Positions 9,511 through 18,990 of a stretch of 44,201 nt of DNA are shown here, piece by piece. Each line of letters begins with the position of its first letter. Position 1 is the first letter of the stretch. Under the pieces are notes generated by a model. The model saw only the letters and a program-made list of their open reading frames with translations. It searched no databases and was not told where the DNA came from. The DNA comes from Guptibacillus hwajinpoensis (GTDB lineage Bacteria > Bacillota > Bacilli > Bacillales > Bacillaceae_J), in NCBI GenBank assembly GCA_016841285.1, contig JAENZK010000003.1, positions 1 to 44,201 of the forward strand, given 5' to 3'. The translations under genes and the position numbers were made by a program.

Positions 9511-10287
9511 ATGTCAGCTAAATATGAAGCACCAGCTGTTCTACAAGCCTCAAAGATTTTAAAGTTACTAAGTAGATACAAGTATGCAAACAGTACTTTG
9601 ACACAAATAAGTGATGCTCTTGAAATAAATAGGAGTACATGTTTAAGAATTTTAAAAACATTAGAAGAGGTGGATTTTGTTTCATTTAATACTGCTACAA
9701 AAACATATAGCTTAGGAACTTACCTAGTTATTCTAGGCAGTAGAGCATATGAGCAGATAGATTATTTATCTATGTCAAAATCTTTTCTAAAGAGACTGAC
9801 AGTGGAGACATCTCTAACAAGTGCACTAGTGGATCGAGTAAGTACCGATCGTTTAGTGTATATCGCTAAAGAAGAACTGCCAGAAGCGCACAGGGTAAAC
9901 TTGTCAGTAGGAAATCAATTCAAGATAACTGAAATTTCTTATGGTATGTGGTTCCTTGCTTACATGGATGAAAAAGAAAGAATGGAGTTTTTAAACAAAG
10001 GATTACGCCGAATGACACCACACACAATTACAGAAGTAGTTCAGTACCTTGAAAAAATGGAGAAGGCTAAGGAGCAAGGATACTTAGTAAGTACAGACGA
10101 ATATGTAATGGGAGTAAGCGGTGTTTCAGCTCCTATTTTTAATAGTGAAGGGAGAGTTGGTTCAGTCATTGCCTGTATAGGATTTTCAGCTATGAACCAA
10201 AGTGAAATAGATAATGCTATTGAAAGTGTGAAGAAAATTGCAAGTGAATTTAACGAAATGCTGGCATTTCAATATAAGAAACAATGA
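9511..10287 (+). CDS. IclR family transcriptional regulator (copy 2, close paralogue)
   Basis: Near-collinear with the preceding ORF (KYEAPAVLQASKILKLLSRYKYANSTLTQIS...). Confidence 0.9.
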   Translation: MSAKYEAPAVLQASKILKLLSRYKYANSTLTQISDALEINRSTCLRILKTLEEVDFVSFNTATKTYSLGTYLVILGSRAYEQIDYLSMSKSFLKRLTVETSLTSALVDRVSTDRLVYIAKEELPEAHRVNLSVGNQFKITEISYGMWFLAYMDEKERMEFLNKGLRRMTPHTITEVVQYLEKMEKAKEQGYLVSTDEYVMGVSGVSAPIFNSEGRVGSVIACIGFSAMNQSEIDNAIESVKKIASEFNEMLAFQYKKQ

Positions 10288-10572
10288 GGATAGAAAGAAA
10301 GGCTTTATATTTTAAGGGAGCTATGCTGAAATTCGACCATTTATTTGTTGCTAGGTAGTTAAGTATATCTAATGCAGTAGGTAAAGAGGAACAGTATACC
10401 GGATCAAAGATATCAGTTGACTTTCATGTTACAGCCTCCTTTCTAAAGTGAGTAGAAAGACATTGACTGGATCATCACACATTTAACTAAGGGTTAATAA
10501 CAATGATTGGCGTGCGGTCTAATAGAACCACTTATTTGTGCTGCAAGCGGTAGCGGTGGAAGGGAGGTTAAA

Positions 10573-11568
10573 ATGAAAAAAATGCAAATTACTCTAAGTA
10601 ACAGAATACAAAAAATTTTAAATATTCAATATCCAATTATTCAAGCTGCAATGAACTGGTTAACAGACGCAAAACTAGTTGCAGCTGTATCTAATGCAGG
10701 AGGAATGGGAGTTATTGGTCCAAATGCTGGGCTAATTGAAGATACCCACTTAAAGTCTACAGAGAAGCTGCGTAACGAAATACGAAAGGTAAACACACTT
10801 ACTGATAATCCCTTTGCATTAAATACATTCTTTCCACCAGATGGTGATATCGAAAAAGAAAACCACTCTCAGAAATTTTTAGACTTAGCTTTTGAAGAAG
10901 GTGTTCTGTATTTTGTTTCAGTGGGTAATATTAACAAAAGATTGATTAAGTCTATAAAAGATCAAGGCGCAACTTTAATTTTTCGTGAATTAACTCCGAC
11001 TGTAGAAGGAGCGAAGATAGCTGAATCTTTAGGAGCAGATGTTATCATAGCAACTGGCTATGATGAGGGAGGAAGGATTCCAAAAAGAGCTATTGGTACC
11101 TTCTCAATTGTTCCAACAATAGTTGATGCTGTAAATATACCAGTTTTAGCAACAGGTGGAATTAATGATATTCGAGCTGTACGTGCAGCTTTAGCATTAG
11201 GTGCTGATGGGGTTTATGTAGGTACAAGGTTTATCGTATCTGACGAATGTCCAGCTGCGGATGAGACTAAGCATGATATCATTAATTCTAATGGTTATGA
11301 TCTAATTTTAGTTTCAGATGAGCACCGTTCTACTCCAAACAATTACGCGAAGATGCTGGAGAAAATGCATTTAAATGGCGCTTCTAGTGAAGAAATCGAA
11401 CAAATAATTGCTCAAGGTGGAGGTGCTCTTTCTGGAATGAGAAATGGAAACTCTTACGAAGGTATTGTAAGTGTAAACACAGCTATTGATAGAATTAAAG
11501 AAATAAAAAGTGTTAAAGACATTGTTGATGAATTGATGGCAGATTACCAAGATAAGGAAGCATATTAA
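10573..11568 (+). CDS. Nitronate monooxygenase / 2-nitropropane dioxygenase family protein
   Basis: YPIIQAAMNWLTDAKLVAAVSNAGGMGVIG, VLATGGINDIRAVRAALALGADGVYVGTRFI; ATG 10573 follows ggaggtt. Confidence 0.88.
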   Translation: MKKMQITLSNRIQKILNIQYPIIQAAMNWLTDAKLVAAVSNAGGMGVIGPNAGLIEDTHLKSTEKLRNEIRKVNTLTDNPFALNTFFPPDGDIEKENHSQKFLDLAFEEGVLYFVSVGNINKRLIKSIKDQGATLIFRELTPTVEGAKIAESLGADVIIATGYDEGGRIPKRAIGTFSIVPTIVDAVNIPVLATGGINDIRAVRAALALGADGVYVGTRFIVSDECPAADETKHDIINSNGYDLILVSDEHRSTPNNYAKMLEKMHLNGASSEEIEQIIAQGGGALSGMRNGNSYEGIVSVNTAIDRIKEIKSVKDIVDELMADYQDKEAY

Positions 11569-11766
11569 TTTTATTCTATGGTAATTATTGGATTTATTTT
11601 CGCTTATTAAACTTTTATTATAGTATTTTATTAATTAAATCAGGTCATTCAAGGGTTTTGAACCCATCAGTATCACCTAATTGTCACGTCGAAAAAATGA
11701 GATTCCATTCGATTTACATTCTAAATTTATTCTATGATTTAGTAGGAGAAATCGAACAATTTCTTC

Positions 11767-11816
11767 AAAAAGCTTAAACGGCCACTGGTTTTAGCAAGTG
11801 GTTGCTTAAGCTTTTT
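11767..11816. terminator. Strong bidirectional terminator-like hairpin
   Basis: AAAAAGCTTAA...CCACT / AGTGG...TTAAGCTTTTT. Confidence 0.7.
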
Positions 11817-12404
11817 GTATGTGAAAGCTGCAGCAAAGCAAGCATTATTTAATGATGAAAAACAAAAGGCAATACATAATAATCTACTAATCTGGTAAAT
11901 AATCATATCCACTATACTATAAATCAAATATAGAGATTTGGAATTTGAATTATTAAATCCACTTACTAACTATCTTCGGCCACCTCCATTTACGACATAC
12001 TTCTTTTGATTTAAGCCCAATGAATCATTTCTCAACCGATGGAGCAGATTGGAACACATTAAAGATTTGTGCCCATTTGTTTGTGCTGAGAATGTTTAGA
12101 ACATTTAGAGCATCTCGAATTAAGATCAATGATGGCGGAGACATGCCATTTTCCAATCTGAAATACCATATTGTAGTTCATGAAAAGTACTTACAAATAA
12201 AACAGAGTCATGCTTATTTGTTAGATAGATCAATAGTTAAATAGATAAGTTATGAAGACTATCAGTAGCAGCAAACATGAAAAGGCTTCACCCATAGTTG
12301 AGAAATATCTTATCTGAGTTTGGCATGGTGCGTGTGTTTCTTTCGCAAACATAGTGATTAGGACAATTTAGATTTTAGATATTTCAGAATATACAAAAAA
12401 ACAA

Positions 12405-12433
12405 TTGACTTCATAATTACCTTGTTATAAAAT
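12405..12433 (+). promoter_or_regulatory. Sigma-A type promoter for the 12.5 kb operon
   Basis: TTGACT-N17-TAAAAT, overlapping TATAAAATTTTATA palindrome at 12426-12439. Confidence 0.7.
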
Positions 12434-12543
12434 TTTATATAAGAAACTAGATTTTATATATGTAATAAATATTATACAACTAAGATTTCAATACCTATTA
12501 CAATGTATTAAGGAAAAATAATGGAAATAGGAGGTTACATAGC

Positions 12544-13326
12544 ATGGCATTTGTTGAATGGAGTAGAGTGAGAAAAGAGGGAACTATTGCAGAGATTGTA
12601 TTAAATCGTCCCGAAGCAAGAAATGCATTTACTACGGAAATGGCAGCTCAAATTCTTGAAATTTGTCAAACTATTAACGAAAGTGATGTACGTGTTGTTT
12701 TGATTACATCATCTACTGCAAAAGCGTTTTGTTCAGGAGCTGATCTAAAAGAGCGAAACAATATGACAGAAAGTGCTTGGAAGAATCAACACCAGCTATT
12801 CCGCAAAATGTTTAATGCAATTCAGGATATGAAGCAGCCAGTAATCGCTGTTGTTGATGGATATGCCTTAGCGGGCGGTTTTGAAATGACTTTAAATTGT
12901 GACATGATTGTTGCGGCTGAAACAGCCGTATTTGGGTTGCCAGAGGTAACAAGAGGGATTATGCCTGGTTGTGGTGGAACTAGATTACTATCAAAAAGAA
13001 TAGGTGTTCATCGTGCTAAAGAGTGGGTATGTACAGGGAAACTTGTACCTGCCGAAGAAGCCAATCGTGCCGGACTAATAAATATTTTGGCTAAACCAGA
13101 TGAGATTCGCGAAAAGGCCTTAGGATTGGCCGAGAAAATAGCTGCTAATGCACCAATAGCTGTTCAAAATTGTAAAGCATCTGTAGAGGAAATATTCGGA
13201 ATGCCTAACGAGGAAGCTAAAGAAATAGAAGTTGGATATTATGATCGCTGTATCAATACTGAAGATCGTTTAGAAGGCGTTCTTGCATTTGTTGAAAAAC
13301 GGCCACCACGTTTTGTAGGGAAATAA
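12544..13326 (+). CDS. Enoyl-CoA hydratase/isomerase family protein
   Basis: STAKAFCSGADLKERN, GYALAGGFEMTLNCDMIVA, GIMPGCGGTRLL. Confidence 0.92.
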   Translation: MAFVEWSRVRKEGTIAEIVLNRPEARNAFTTEMAAQILEICQTINESDVRVVLITSSTAKAFCSGADLKERNNMTESAWKNQHQLFRKMFNAIQDMKQPVIAVVDGYALAGGFEMTLNCDMIVAAETAVFGLPEVTRGIMPGCGGTRLLSKRIGVHRAKEWVCTGKLVPAEEANRAGLINILAKPDEIREKALGLAEKIAANAPIAVQNCKASVEEIFGMPNEEAKEIEVGYYDRCINTEDRLEGVLAFVEKRPPRFVGK

Positions 13327-13379
13327 TGTAAAAAGTGATTTTGAATAATAATAATTTCTGAATAGTAGGAGGTAATAAA

Positions 13380-14555
13380 ATGAGTGCAGTTACAATGAAT
13401 GAGAAGGCTCAATTTCATGAGGAATTAAGAAGAAGTGTTCGCGCAGTTTGTAGTAAATACCCAGATTCTTACTGGAGGGAATTAGATGCAAAGCTTGCCT
13501 ACCCGGAGGAATTTGTTAATGAAATAACTCAAAGTGGGTTTTTAGCTGCATTGATTCCAGAAGAATATGGTGGTTCTGGTCTAGGAATTACAGAAGCTTC
13601 TATTATATTGGAAGAAATTAATCGTTCAGGTGGGAATTCTGGTGCTTGTCATGCTCAGATGTACACCATGGGGACTTTGTTACGCCATGGAAGTGAAAAA
13701 CAAAAAGCAAAATACCTTTCAAAGATTGCCGATGGTTCTTTAAGACTACAAGCATTTGGGGTTACTGAACCAAATACTGGAACTGATACAACTAAATTAA
13801 AAACATATGCAGAGCGCAAAGGGGACAAATACATTGTGAATGGTCAAAAAGTATTTATCTCTCGTGCCGAATATTCAGATTTAATGCTTTTACTTGTTCG
13901 AACCACTCCAATTGAACAAGTTAAGAAGAAAACTGAAGGATTATCTGTTTTACTAGTAGATTTAAAGCAAGCAGTTGGTAATGGCCTAACTATTAAACCA
14001 GTTCGCACTATGATGAACCATGCTACAACAGAACTATTTATTGAAGATTTAGAGGTTCCAGTTGAAAATTTAATTGGCGAAGAAGGTAAGGGTTTTAGAT
14101 ATATACTTGACGGTATGAATGCTGAGCGTATCTTAATTGCTTCAGAATGTATTGGTGACGGTCGTTGGTTTATAGAGAGAGCATCCAAATATGCAAATGA
14201 GAGAGTTGTCTTTAATCGTCAAATTGGTCAAAACCAAGGAATCCAATTTCCAATCGCTCGTGCTCATGTAAATATTGAAGCTGCTGATCTCATGCGTTTC
14301 CGTGCAGCAGAGTTATTTGATGCAGGTATAAAATGCGGAGCTGAAGCCAATATGGCCAAACTATTAGCAGCAGATGCATCTTGGGAAGCTGCGAATGTTG
14401 CATTACAAACTCATGGAGGCTTTGGTTTTGCTGAAGAATATGATGTTGAACGTAAATTTAAAGAAACGAGATTATACCAGGTTGCCCCAATTTCAACTAA
14501 CTTAATCCTTTCATTTGTTGCCGAACATGTACTTGGTTTACCAAGATCGTATTAA
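13380..14555 (+). CDS. Acyl-CoA dehydrogenase
   Basis: FGVTEPNTGTDTTKLKT, LIGEEGKGFRYILDGMNAERI, QTHGGFGFAEEYDVER. Confidence 0.95.
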   Translation: MSAVTMNEKAQFHEELRRSVRAVCSKYPDSYWRELDAKLAYPEEFVNEITQSGFLAALIPEEYGGSGLGITEASIILEEINRSGGNSGACHAQMYTMGTLLRHGSEKQKAKYLSKIADGSLRLQAFGVTEPNTGTDTTKLKTYAERKGDKYIVNGQKVFISRAEYSDLMLLLVRTTPIEQVKKKTEGLSVLLVDLKQAVGNGLTIKPVRTMMNHATTELFIEDLEVPVENLIGEEGKGFRYILDGMNAERILIASECIGDGRWFIERASKYANERVVFNRQIGQNQGIQFPIARAHVNIEAADLMRFRAAELFDAGIKCGAEANMAKLLAADASWEAANVALQTHGGFGFAEEYDVERKFKETRLYQVAPISTNLILSFVAEHVLGLPRSY

Positions 14556-14573
14556 TTCGAGGGGGTTAAGCCA

Positions 14574-15434
14574 ATGAATATTCCTAGTGAAGTAGAAATT
14601 ATTGAAGTTGGACCACGAGATGGTTTGCAAAATGAGCCTAATCCAATAACAACGGAACAGAAAAAAGAATTAATCTCTCAGCTATCAAAAACAGGTATCT
14701 CAAGAATGGAAACAGCGTCTTTTGCCCATCCGAAATGGGTTCCTCAAATGGCAGATTCAGAAGAAATTGCGAATTATTGTAATGAACTTGGTATTACTTA
14801 TGTTGCCTTAACTCCAAATGCAAAAGCTCTGGAGCGAGCGATTCAGGTAAAAGCACCCCAAATTGCATTATTTATTGGCGCGAGTTCTGAATTTAATAAA
14901 AAAAATATTAATAAAACTACATCAGAATCCTTAATCGAATGTGAATCAATGGTAACTAGAGCAAAGGATGCAGGAATGTTCATTCGTGCCTATATTTCAA
15001 TGGCCTTTACCTGTCCATATCAAGGCCATGTTTCCTTCGATGAGGTGAAATATGTTTGTGATAGATTTGTAGGACTTGGTGTTGATGAAATAGATGTCGG
15101 TGATACGAATGGTCAAGCAAATCCGAAAATGGTTTATGAACGCTTTTCTAGATTGCGAGATTTATATCCTGACGCAACTTATGTGGGTCATTTTCATGAT
15201 ACGGAAAAAATGGCCTTAGCCAATGTAATCGCTGCCATGCAAGCTGGTGTTACCAAATTTGATAGTTCGATTGGAGGTTTAGGTGGTTGTCCTTATTCTC
15301 CAGGTGCAACGGGAAATGTGGCTACAGAGGAATTAGTTAACATGCTCATGCGGATGGGTTGTGAAACACAAATTAATTATCAAGAACTCTTAAAAGTGAG
15401 TCCGTTTGCAAAAAGTCTTTCCAGTCGGGTTTAA
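14574..15434 (+). CDS. Hydroxymethylglutaryl-CoA lyase family protein
   Basis: EIIEVGPRDGLQNE, VGHFHDTEKMALANVIAAMQAGVTKFDSSIGGLGGCPYSPGATGNVATE. Confidence 0.93.
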   Translation: MNIPSEVEIIEVGPRDGLQNEPNPITTEQKKELISQLSKTGISRMETASFAHPKWVPQMADSEEIANYCNELGITYVALTPNAKALERAIQVKAPQIALFIGASSEFNKKNINKTTSESLIECESMVTRAKDAGMFIRAYISMAFTCPYQGHVSFDEVKYVCDRFVGLGVDEIDVGDTNGQANPKMVYERFSRLRDLYPDATYVGHFHDTEKMALANVIAAMQAGVTKFDSSIGGLGGCPYSPGATGNVATEELVNMLMRMGCETQINYQELLKVSPFAKSLSSRV

Positions 15435-15461
15435 ATGTTAATAAAAAATGGAGGGTTTATA

Positions 15462-16658
15462 ATGAAAAATGTAGTAATTATCGATTCTGTTCGTACAGCT
15501 GTAGGTAGGCTTGGCGGTGCTATGAAGGATGTTGAAGTAGATCACTTAGCATCTACAGTTTTAACAGAACTTGTTGAGCGTACAGGAATTGAAAAAAATA
15601 TAGTTAATGAAGTCATTATGGGTCATGGAAAACAAAGTGCTGATTTTCCAAACTTTGCAAGAGTGGCACTTTTACGTGCAGGGTTTCCAATTGAGGTTAC
15701 TGGTTATACAGTTCAGCGTAACTGTGGCTCTGGTTTACAGGCAATTAATAATGGCGCACAACAAATTATGTGTGGCTTAGATGATGTTGTAATCGCTGGT
15801 GGTGCGGAAAGCATGAGTACTGCTCCATTCTATTTCCGAAATATTCGTTATGGATTGGGCGTCGGAAATGTAGAACTATTGGACTCAAATACAGAAAGTC
15901 AAGCGAGGGCACAACCTATCGATATGTTTGGAAGCTACGGAATGGGCGTAACTGCAGAGAACCTGTCAGAGCAATATAATATTTCTCGTACCGAGCAAGA
16001 TGAATTTGCATTAAGAAGTCAAGATAATGCGAAAGATGCAATAAATAAAGGCTTGTTCGCTGGTCAAATTGCAACTGTTGAAATTAAACAGAAAAAGGGA
16101 GAACCGATTAAATATAATGTTGATGAGCATCCAAGGGAAACAACTTTTGAAAAGTTATCGAAATTAAAACCTGTATTTAAAGAAAATGGTACAGTTACAG
16201 CTGGGAATTCTAGTGGAAGAAACGATGGTGCAGCGGCAATATTGTTAATGGATGAAGAAGTTGCGAAACGTTATGGAAAGAAACCAAAAGCAAGAATTAT
16301 TTCGCAAGCGGTTGCGGGTGTCCGTCCGGAAATCATGGGGATTGGACCAGCCCCTGCAACTAGAAAAGCATTGCAGCAAACAGGACTAAAACTAGAAGAT
16401 ATTGGACTTATTGAATTAAATGAAGCTTTTGCTGCACAATCACTTGCTGTTATTAAAGAACTTGAGCTTGACATCAATAAGGTCAATGTAAATGGCGGAG
16501 CTATTGCCTTAGGACACCCAATTGGAGGAACCGGTGCAATAATAATGACAAAACTGTTACATGAAATGGAAAGGCGTGGCGAAAAGTACGGATTAGCAAC
16601 GTTATGTATTGGTGGCGGAATTGGAATTTCAACAATCGTTGAAAATTTACAAGTCTAA
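15462..16658 (+). CDS. Acetyl-CoA acetyltransferase (thiolase)
   Basis: QRNCGSGLQAINN, GGAESMS, NVNGGAIALGHPIGGTGA, CIGGGIG; ATG 15462 after ggaggg. Confidence 0.95.
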   Translation: MKNVVIIDSVRTAVGRLGGAMKDVEVDHLASTVLTELVERTGIEKNIVNEVIMGHGKQSADFPNFARVALLRAGFPIEVTGYTVQRNCGSGLQAINNGAQQIMCGLDDVVIAGGAESMSTAPFYFRNIRYGLGVGNVELLDSNTESQARAQPIDMFGSYGMGVTAENLSEQYNISRTEQDEFALRSQDNAKDAINKGLFAGQIATVEIKQKKGEPIKYNVDEHPRETTFEKLSKLKPVFKENGTVTAGNSSGRNDGAAAILLMDEEVAKRYGKKPKARIISQAVAGVRPEIMGIGPAPATRKALQQTGLKLEDIGLIELNEAFAAQSLAVIKELELDINKVNVNGGAIALGHPIGGTGAIIMTKLLHEMERRGEKYGLATLCIGGGIGISTIVENLQV

Positions 16659-16710
16659 CTGGTTTGACAAAATGTCTAACTAGCAGTAATTAAAACCAGC
16701 AGACATTTTG
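16659..16710 (+). promoter_or_regulatory. Two interleaved inverted repeats between thiolase and CoA-transferase genes
   Basis: CTGGTTT (16659-16665)/AAACCAG (16693-16699) interleaved with CAAAATGTCT (16668-16677)/AGACATTTTG (16701-16710). Confidence 0.6.
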
Positions 16711-16731
16711 GACTCATTAGTGGAAAGGTGA

Positions 16732-18030
16732 ATGGTAATGTCAAACAACGATTGGAAATTAATCTATCAAGCACGACAGACTGATGTTAAGCAGGCAATT
16801 TCCAACATTCAATCACATCAAAAAGTTTTTCTTGCACCATTCTGTAACGAGCCACAAGCGCTTATAGAAGAACTAGTTAACCAAAAAGATAGATTAAAAG
16901 ATGTGAAATTATATAATTTGATCATTGGCAGTCCTTGTCTGTATGCCACTCCAGACTGCCATGAACATTTTAACATTCAAACGTTTTTAGGATCTTTTAA
17001 GTTTAAGAGTGCCTATCAACATCACTCTTGTGATTATTTGCCGGTTAACTTTTCAGAGATTCCACGATGGATTGAAGAGGAACAAATTGATGCTGCCTTA
17101 ATCCAAGTGACAGCACCTAATAATGAAGGATATTGTAATTTAGGTCTTTCTGTAGATGTTATTCAAACTCTAATTAAAAATTCAGTAAATGTAATTGCTC
17201 AAGTTAATAATGATCTACCTTGGACGAATGGTGAAACATCTGTCCATGTTTCCGAAATTGATTATTTTGTTCTTTCAGATCGTCCTCTGCTTACTATAGA
17301 TAGTGGGAAACCATCTGAAGTAGAAATGACAATAGGTAACTATGTTGCAGAATTAATTCCAGACTATGCAACCGTTCAAGTGGGACTAGGGAAAATTGCT
17401 GATAGTGTCATTATATCACTTAAGTCAAAAAAAGGACTCGGTATCCACTCTGGCTCCATAACAGATACGGTAGTGGAATTAATAGACCAAGGTGTTATCA
17501 CAAATGAACGCAAAGAAATAAATCAATACCAAACGGTATGCACAACTTTAACAGGCACAGACCTTTTATATAAATACTCACATATGAACCAAGATATTGC
17601 CTTATATCCTTCAGACTATACGCACAATGCTTCAGTTATATCGAAAATTAGCAATTTTTGTTCAGTTAACTCGGCCTTAGAAGTTGATATCTTTGGACAA
17701 ATAAATGCTGAACAGGTCGGTTCATATCCAGTCGCAGGTGTTGGGGGACAAATGGATTTTATTCATGGGGCTAGATTATCTAAAGGTGGCAAGGCAATAA
17801 TTGCTTTGCCTTCCACAGCTGAAAATGGAACAGAATCAAGGATTAAAATAAAAATTCCTTTTGTTACATCTTTGAAATCTGAAATCGACTATGTAGTTAC
17901 AGAATACGGGATTGCATCTTTATTTGGGAAATCTCTTCAAGAAAGAGCAAAAGCGCTTGTTTCAATCGCTCATCCGGATTTTCGCAAGGACCTAAAAAAT
18001 GAATATGAAAGGTTGTTGGATAATGAATAA
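16732..18030 (+). CDS. Acetyl-CoA hydrolase/CoA-transferase family (4-hydroxybutyrate CoA-transferase-like)
   Basis: GLGKIADSVIISL, GGQMDFIHGARLSKGGKAIIALPST, VVTEYGIASLFGKSLQERAKALVSIAHPDFR. Confidence 0.9.
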   Translation: MVMSNNDWKLIYQARQTDVKQAISNIQSHQKVFLAPFCNEPQALIEELVNQKDRLKDVKLYNLIIGSPCLYATPDCHEHFNIQTFLGSFKFKSAYQHHSCDYLPVNFSEIPRWIEEEQIDAALIQVTAPNNEGYCNLGLSVDVIQTLIKNSVNVIAQVNNDLPWTNGETSVHVSEIDYFVLSDRPLLTIDSGKPSEVEMTIGNYVAELIPDYATVQVGLGKIADSVIISLKSKKGLGIHSGSITDTVVELIDQGVITNERKEINQYQTVCTTLTGTDLLYKYSHMNQDIALYPSDYTHNASVISKISNFCSVNSALEVDIFGQINAEQVGSYPVAGVGGQMDFIHGARLSKGGKAIIALPSTAENGTESRIKIKIPFVTSLKSEIDYVVTEYGIASLFGKSLQERAKALVSIAHPDFRKDLKNEYERLLDNE

Positions 18031-18934
18031 ATTACAAAATAAAGTAGCCATTGTTACTGGTTCGGGGCGTGGTATAGGAAAAGAACTAGCATTACTATTA
18101 GCAACGGAAGGGGCCAAAGTAGTTGTTAATGACTTAGGAAGCAGTTCAAATGGTGAAGGCGCGGACGGAAAAGTTGCTGATGAAGTTGTTCAAGAGATAA
18201 AAGCTTTTGGCGGAGAAGCAATTGTCAACTATGATTCAGTCGCTTCCTATGAAAGCGCTCAAAAAATGGTAGAAGCGGCAGTTTCAGCTTTTGGTCATTT
18301 AGATATTGTTGTAAATAATGCTGGAATTGCACGCGATCGAATGATATTTAAGATGAGTGAAGAAGAATGGGATGCTGTTATCGCCGTTCATCTTAAAGGA
18401 ACTTTTAATATGACAAGAGCAGCTGCTCCGTTTTTTAAAGAACAAAAAAGTGGTCGTGTTATTAACTTTACATCGACTTCAGGGTTAATTGGGAACATCG
18501 GCCAAGCAAATTATGGAGCTGCAAAAATGGGAATTGCCGGATTAACGAAAATAACGGCTTTGGATATGCAACGATATAATGTAACAGCTAACGCAGTCTC
18601 TCCTTTTGCATGGAGTCGATTGGTTGGTGCAATTCCAACAGATACTCCGGAGGAAAAGGCAAGAGTTGAAAATATAATGAAAATGTCGCCGGCACATATT
18701 GCACCACTCGTTGCTTTTTTGAGCTCAGATGACGCAGCCGATATATCTGGTCAAATTTTTGGGGTAAGAGGTAAAGAAATTATGGTCTTCTCACAACCTC
18801 GCCCCATTCGCTCTGTATATAATTCGGAAGGTTGGTCTGTCGAAAGTATTAGCGCTATAAAGGGGTCGTTGCAGTCAAGCTTTACACCTCTGGAAGTAAG
18901 TAAAGACGTATTTCCATACGAACCTTTAGTATAG
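18023..18934 (+). CDS. SDR resembling the (3R)-hydroxyacyl-CoA dehydrogenase module of MFE-2
   Basis: VAIVTGSGRGIGKELALLLATEGAKVVVNDLG, NNAGIARDRMIFKMSEEEWD, ANYGAAKMGI; ATG overlaps upstream stop by 8 nt. Confidence 0.88.
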   Translation: MNKLQNKVAIVTGSGRGIGKELALLLATEGAKVVVNDLGSSSNGEGADGKVADEVVQEIKAFGGEAIVNYDSVASYESAQKMVEAAVSAFGHLDIVVNNAGIARDRMIFKMSEEEWDAVIAVHLKGTFNMTRAAAPFFKEQKSGRVINFTSTSGLIGNIGQANYGAAKMGIAGLTKITALDMQRYNVTANAVSPFAWSRLVGAIPTDTPEEKARVENIMKMSPAHIAPLVAFLSSDDAADISGQIFGVRGKEIMVFSQPRPIRSVYNSEGWSVESISAIKGSLQSSFTPLEVSKDVFPYEPLV

Positions 18935-18990
18935 TTGTTTGAAATTGAACTCAGTATTGTCGGGAAATTAAAAATAATTTTAAGAGGTGT

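Noticed and set aside
12020-12244. 74-aa ORF in the 11.6-12.5 kb gap
   Set aside because: No SD, no recognisable domain; could be a gene relic but not supportable from sequence alone
16659-16710. Classical H-type pseudoknot
   Set aside because: Loops of 2 and 1 nt are too short to span 10- and 7-bp helices; kept instead as alternative hairpins
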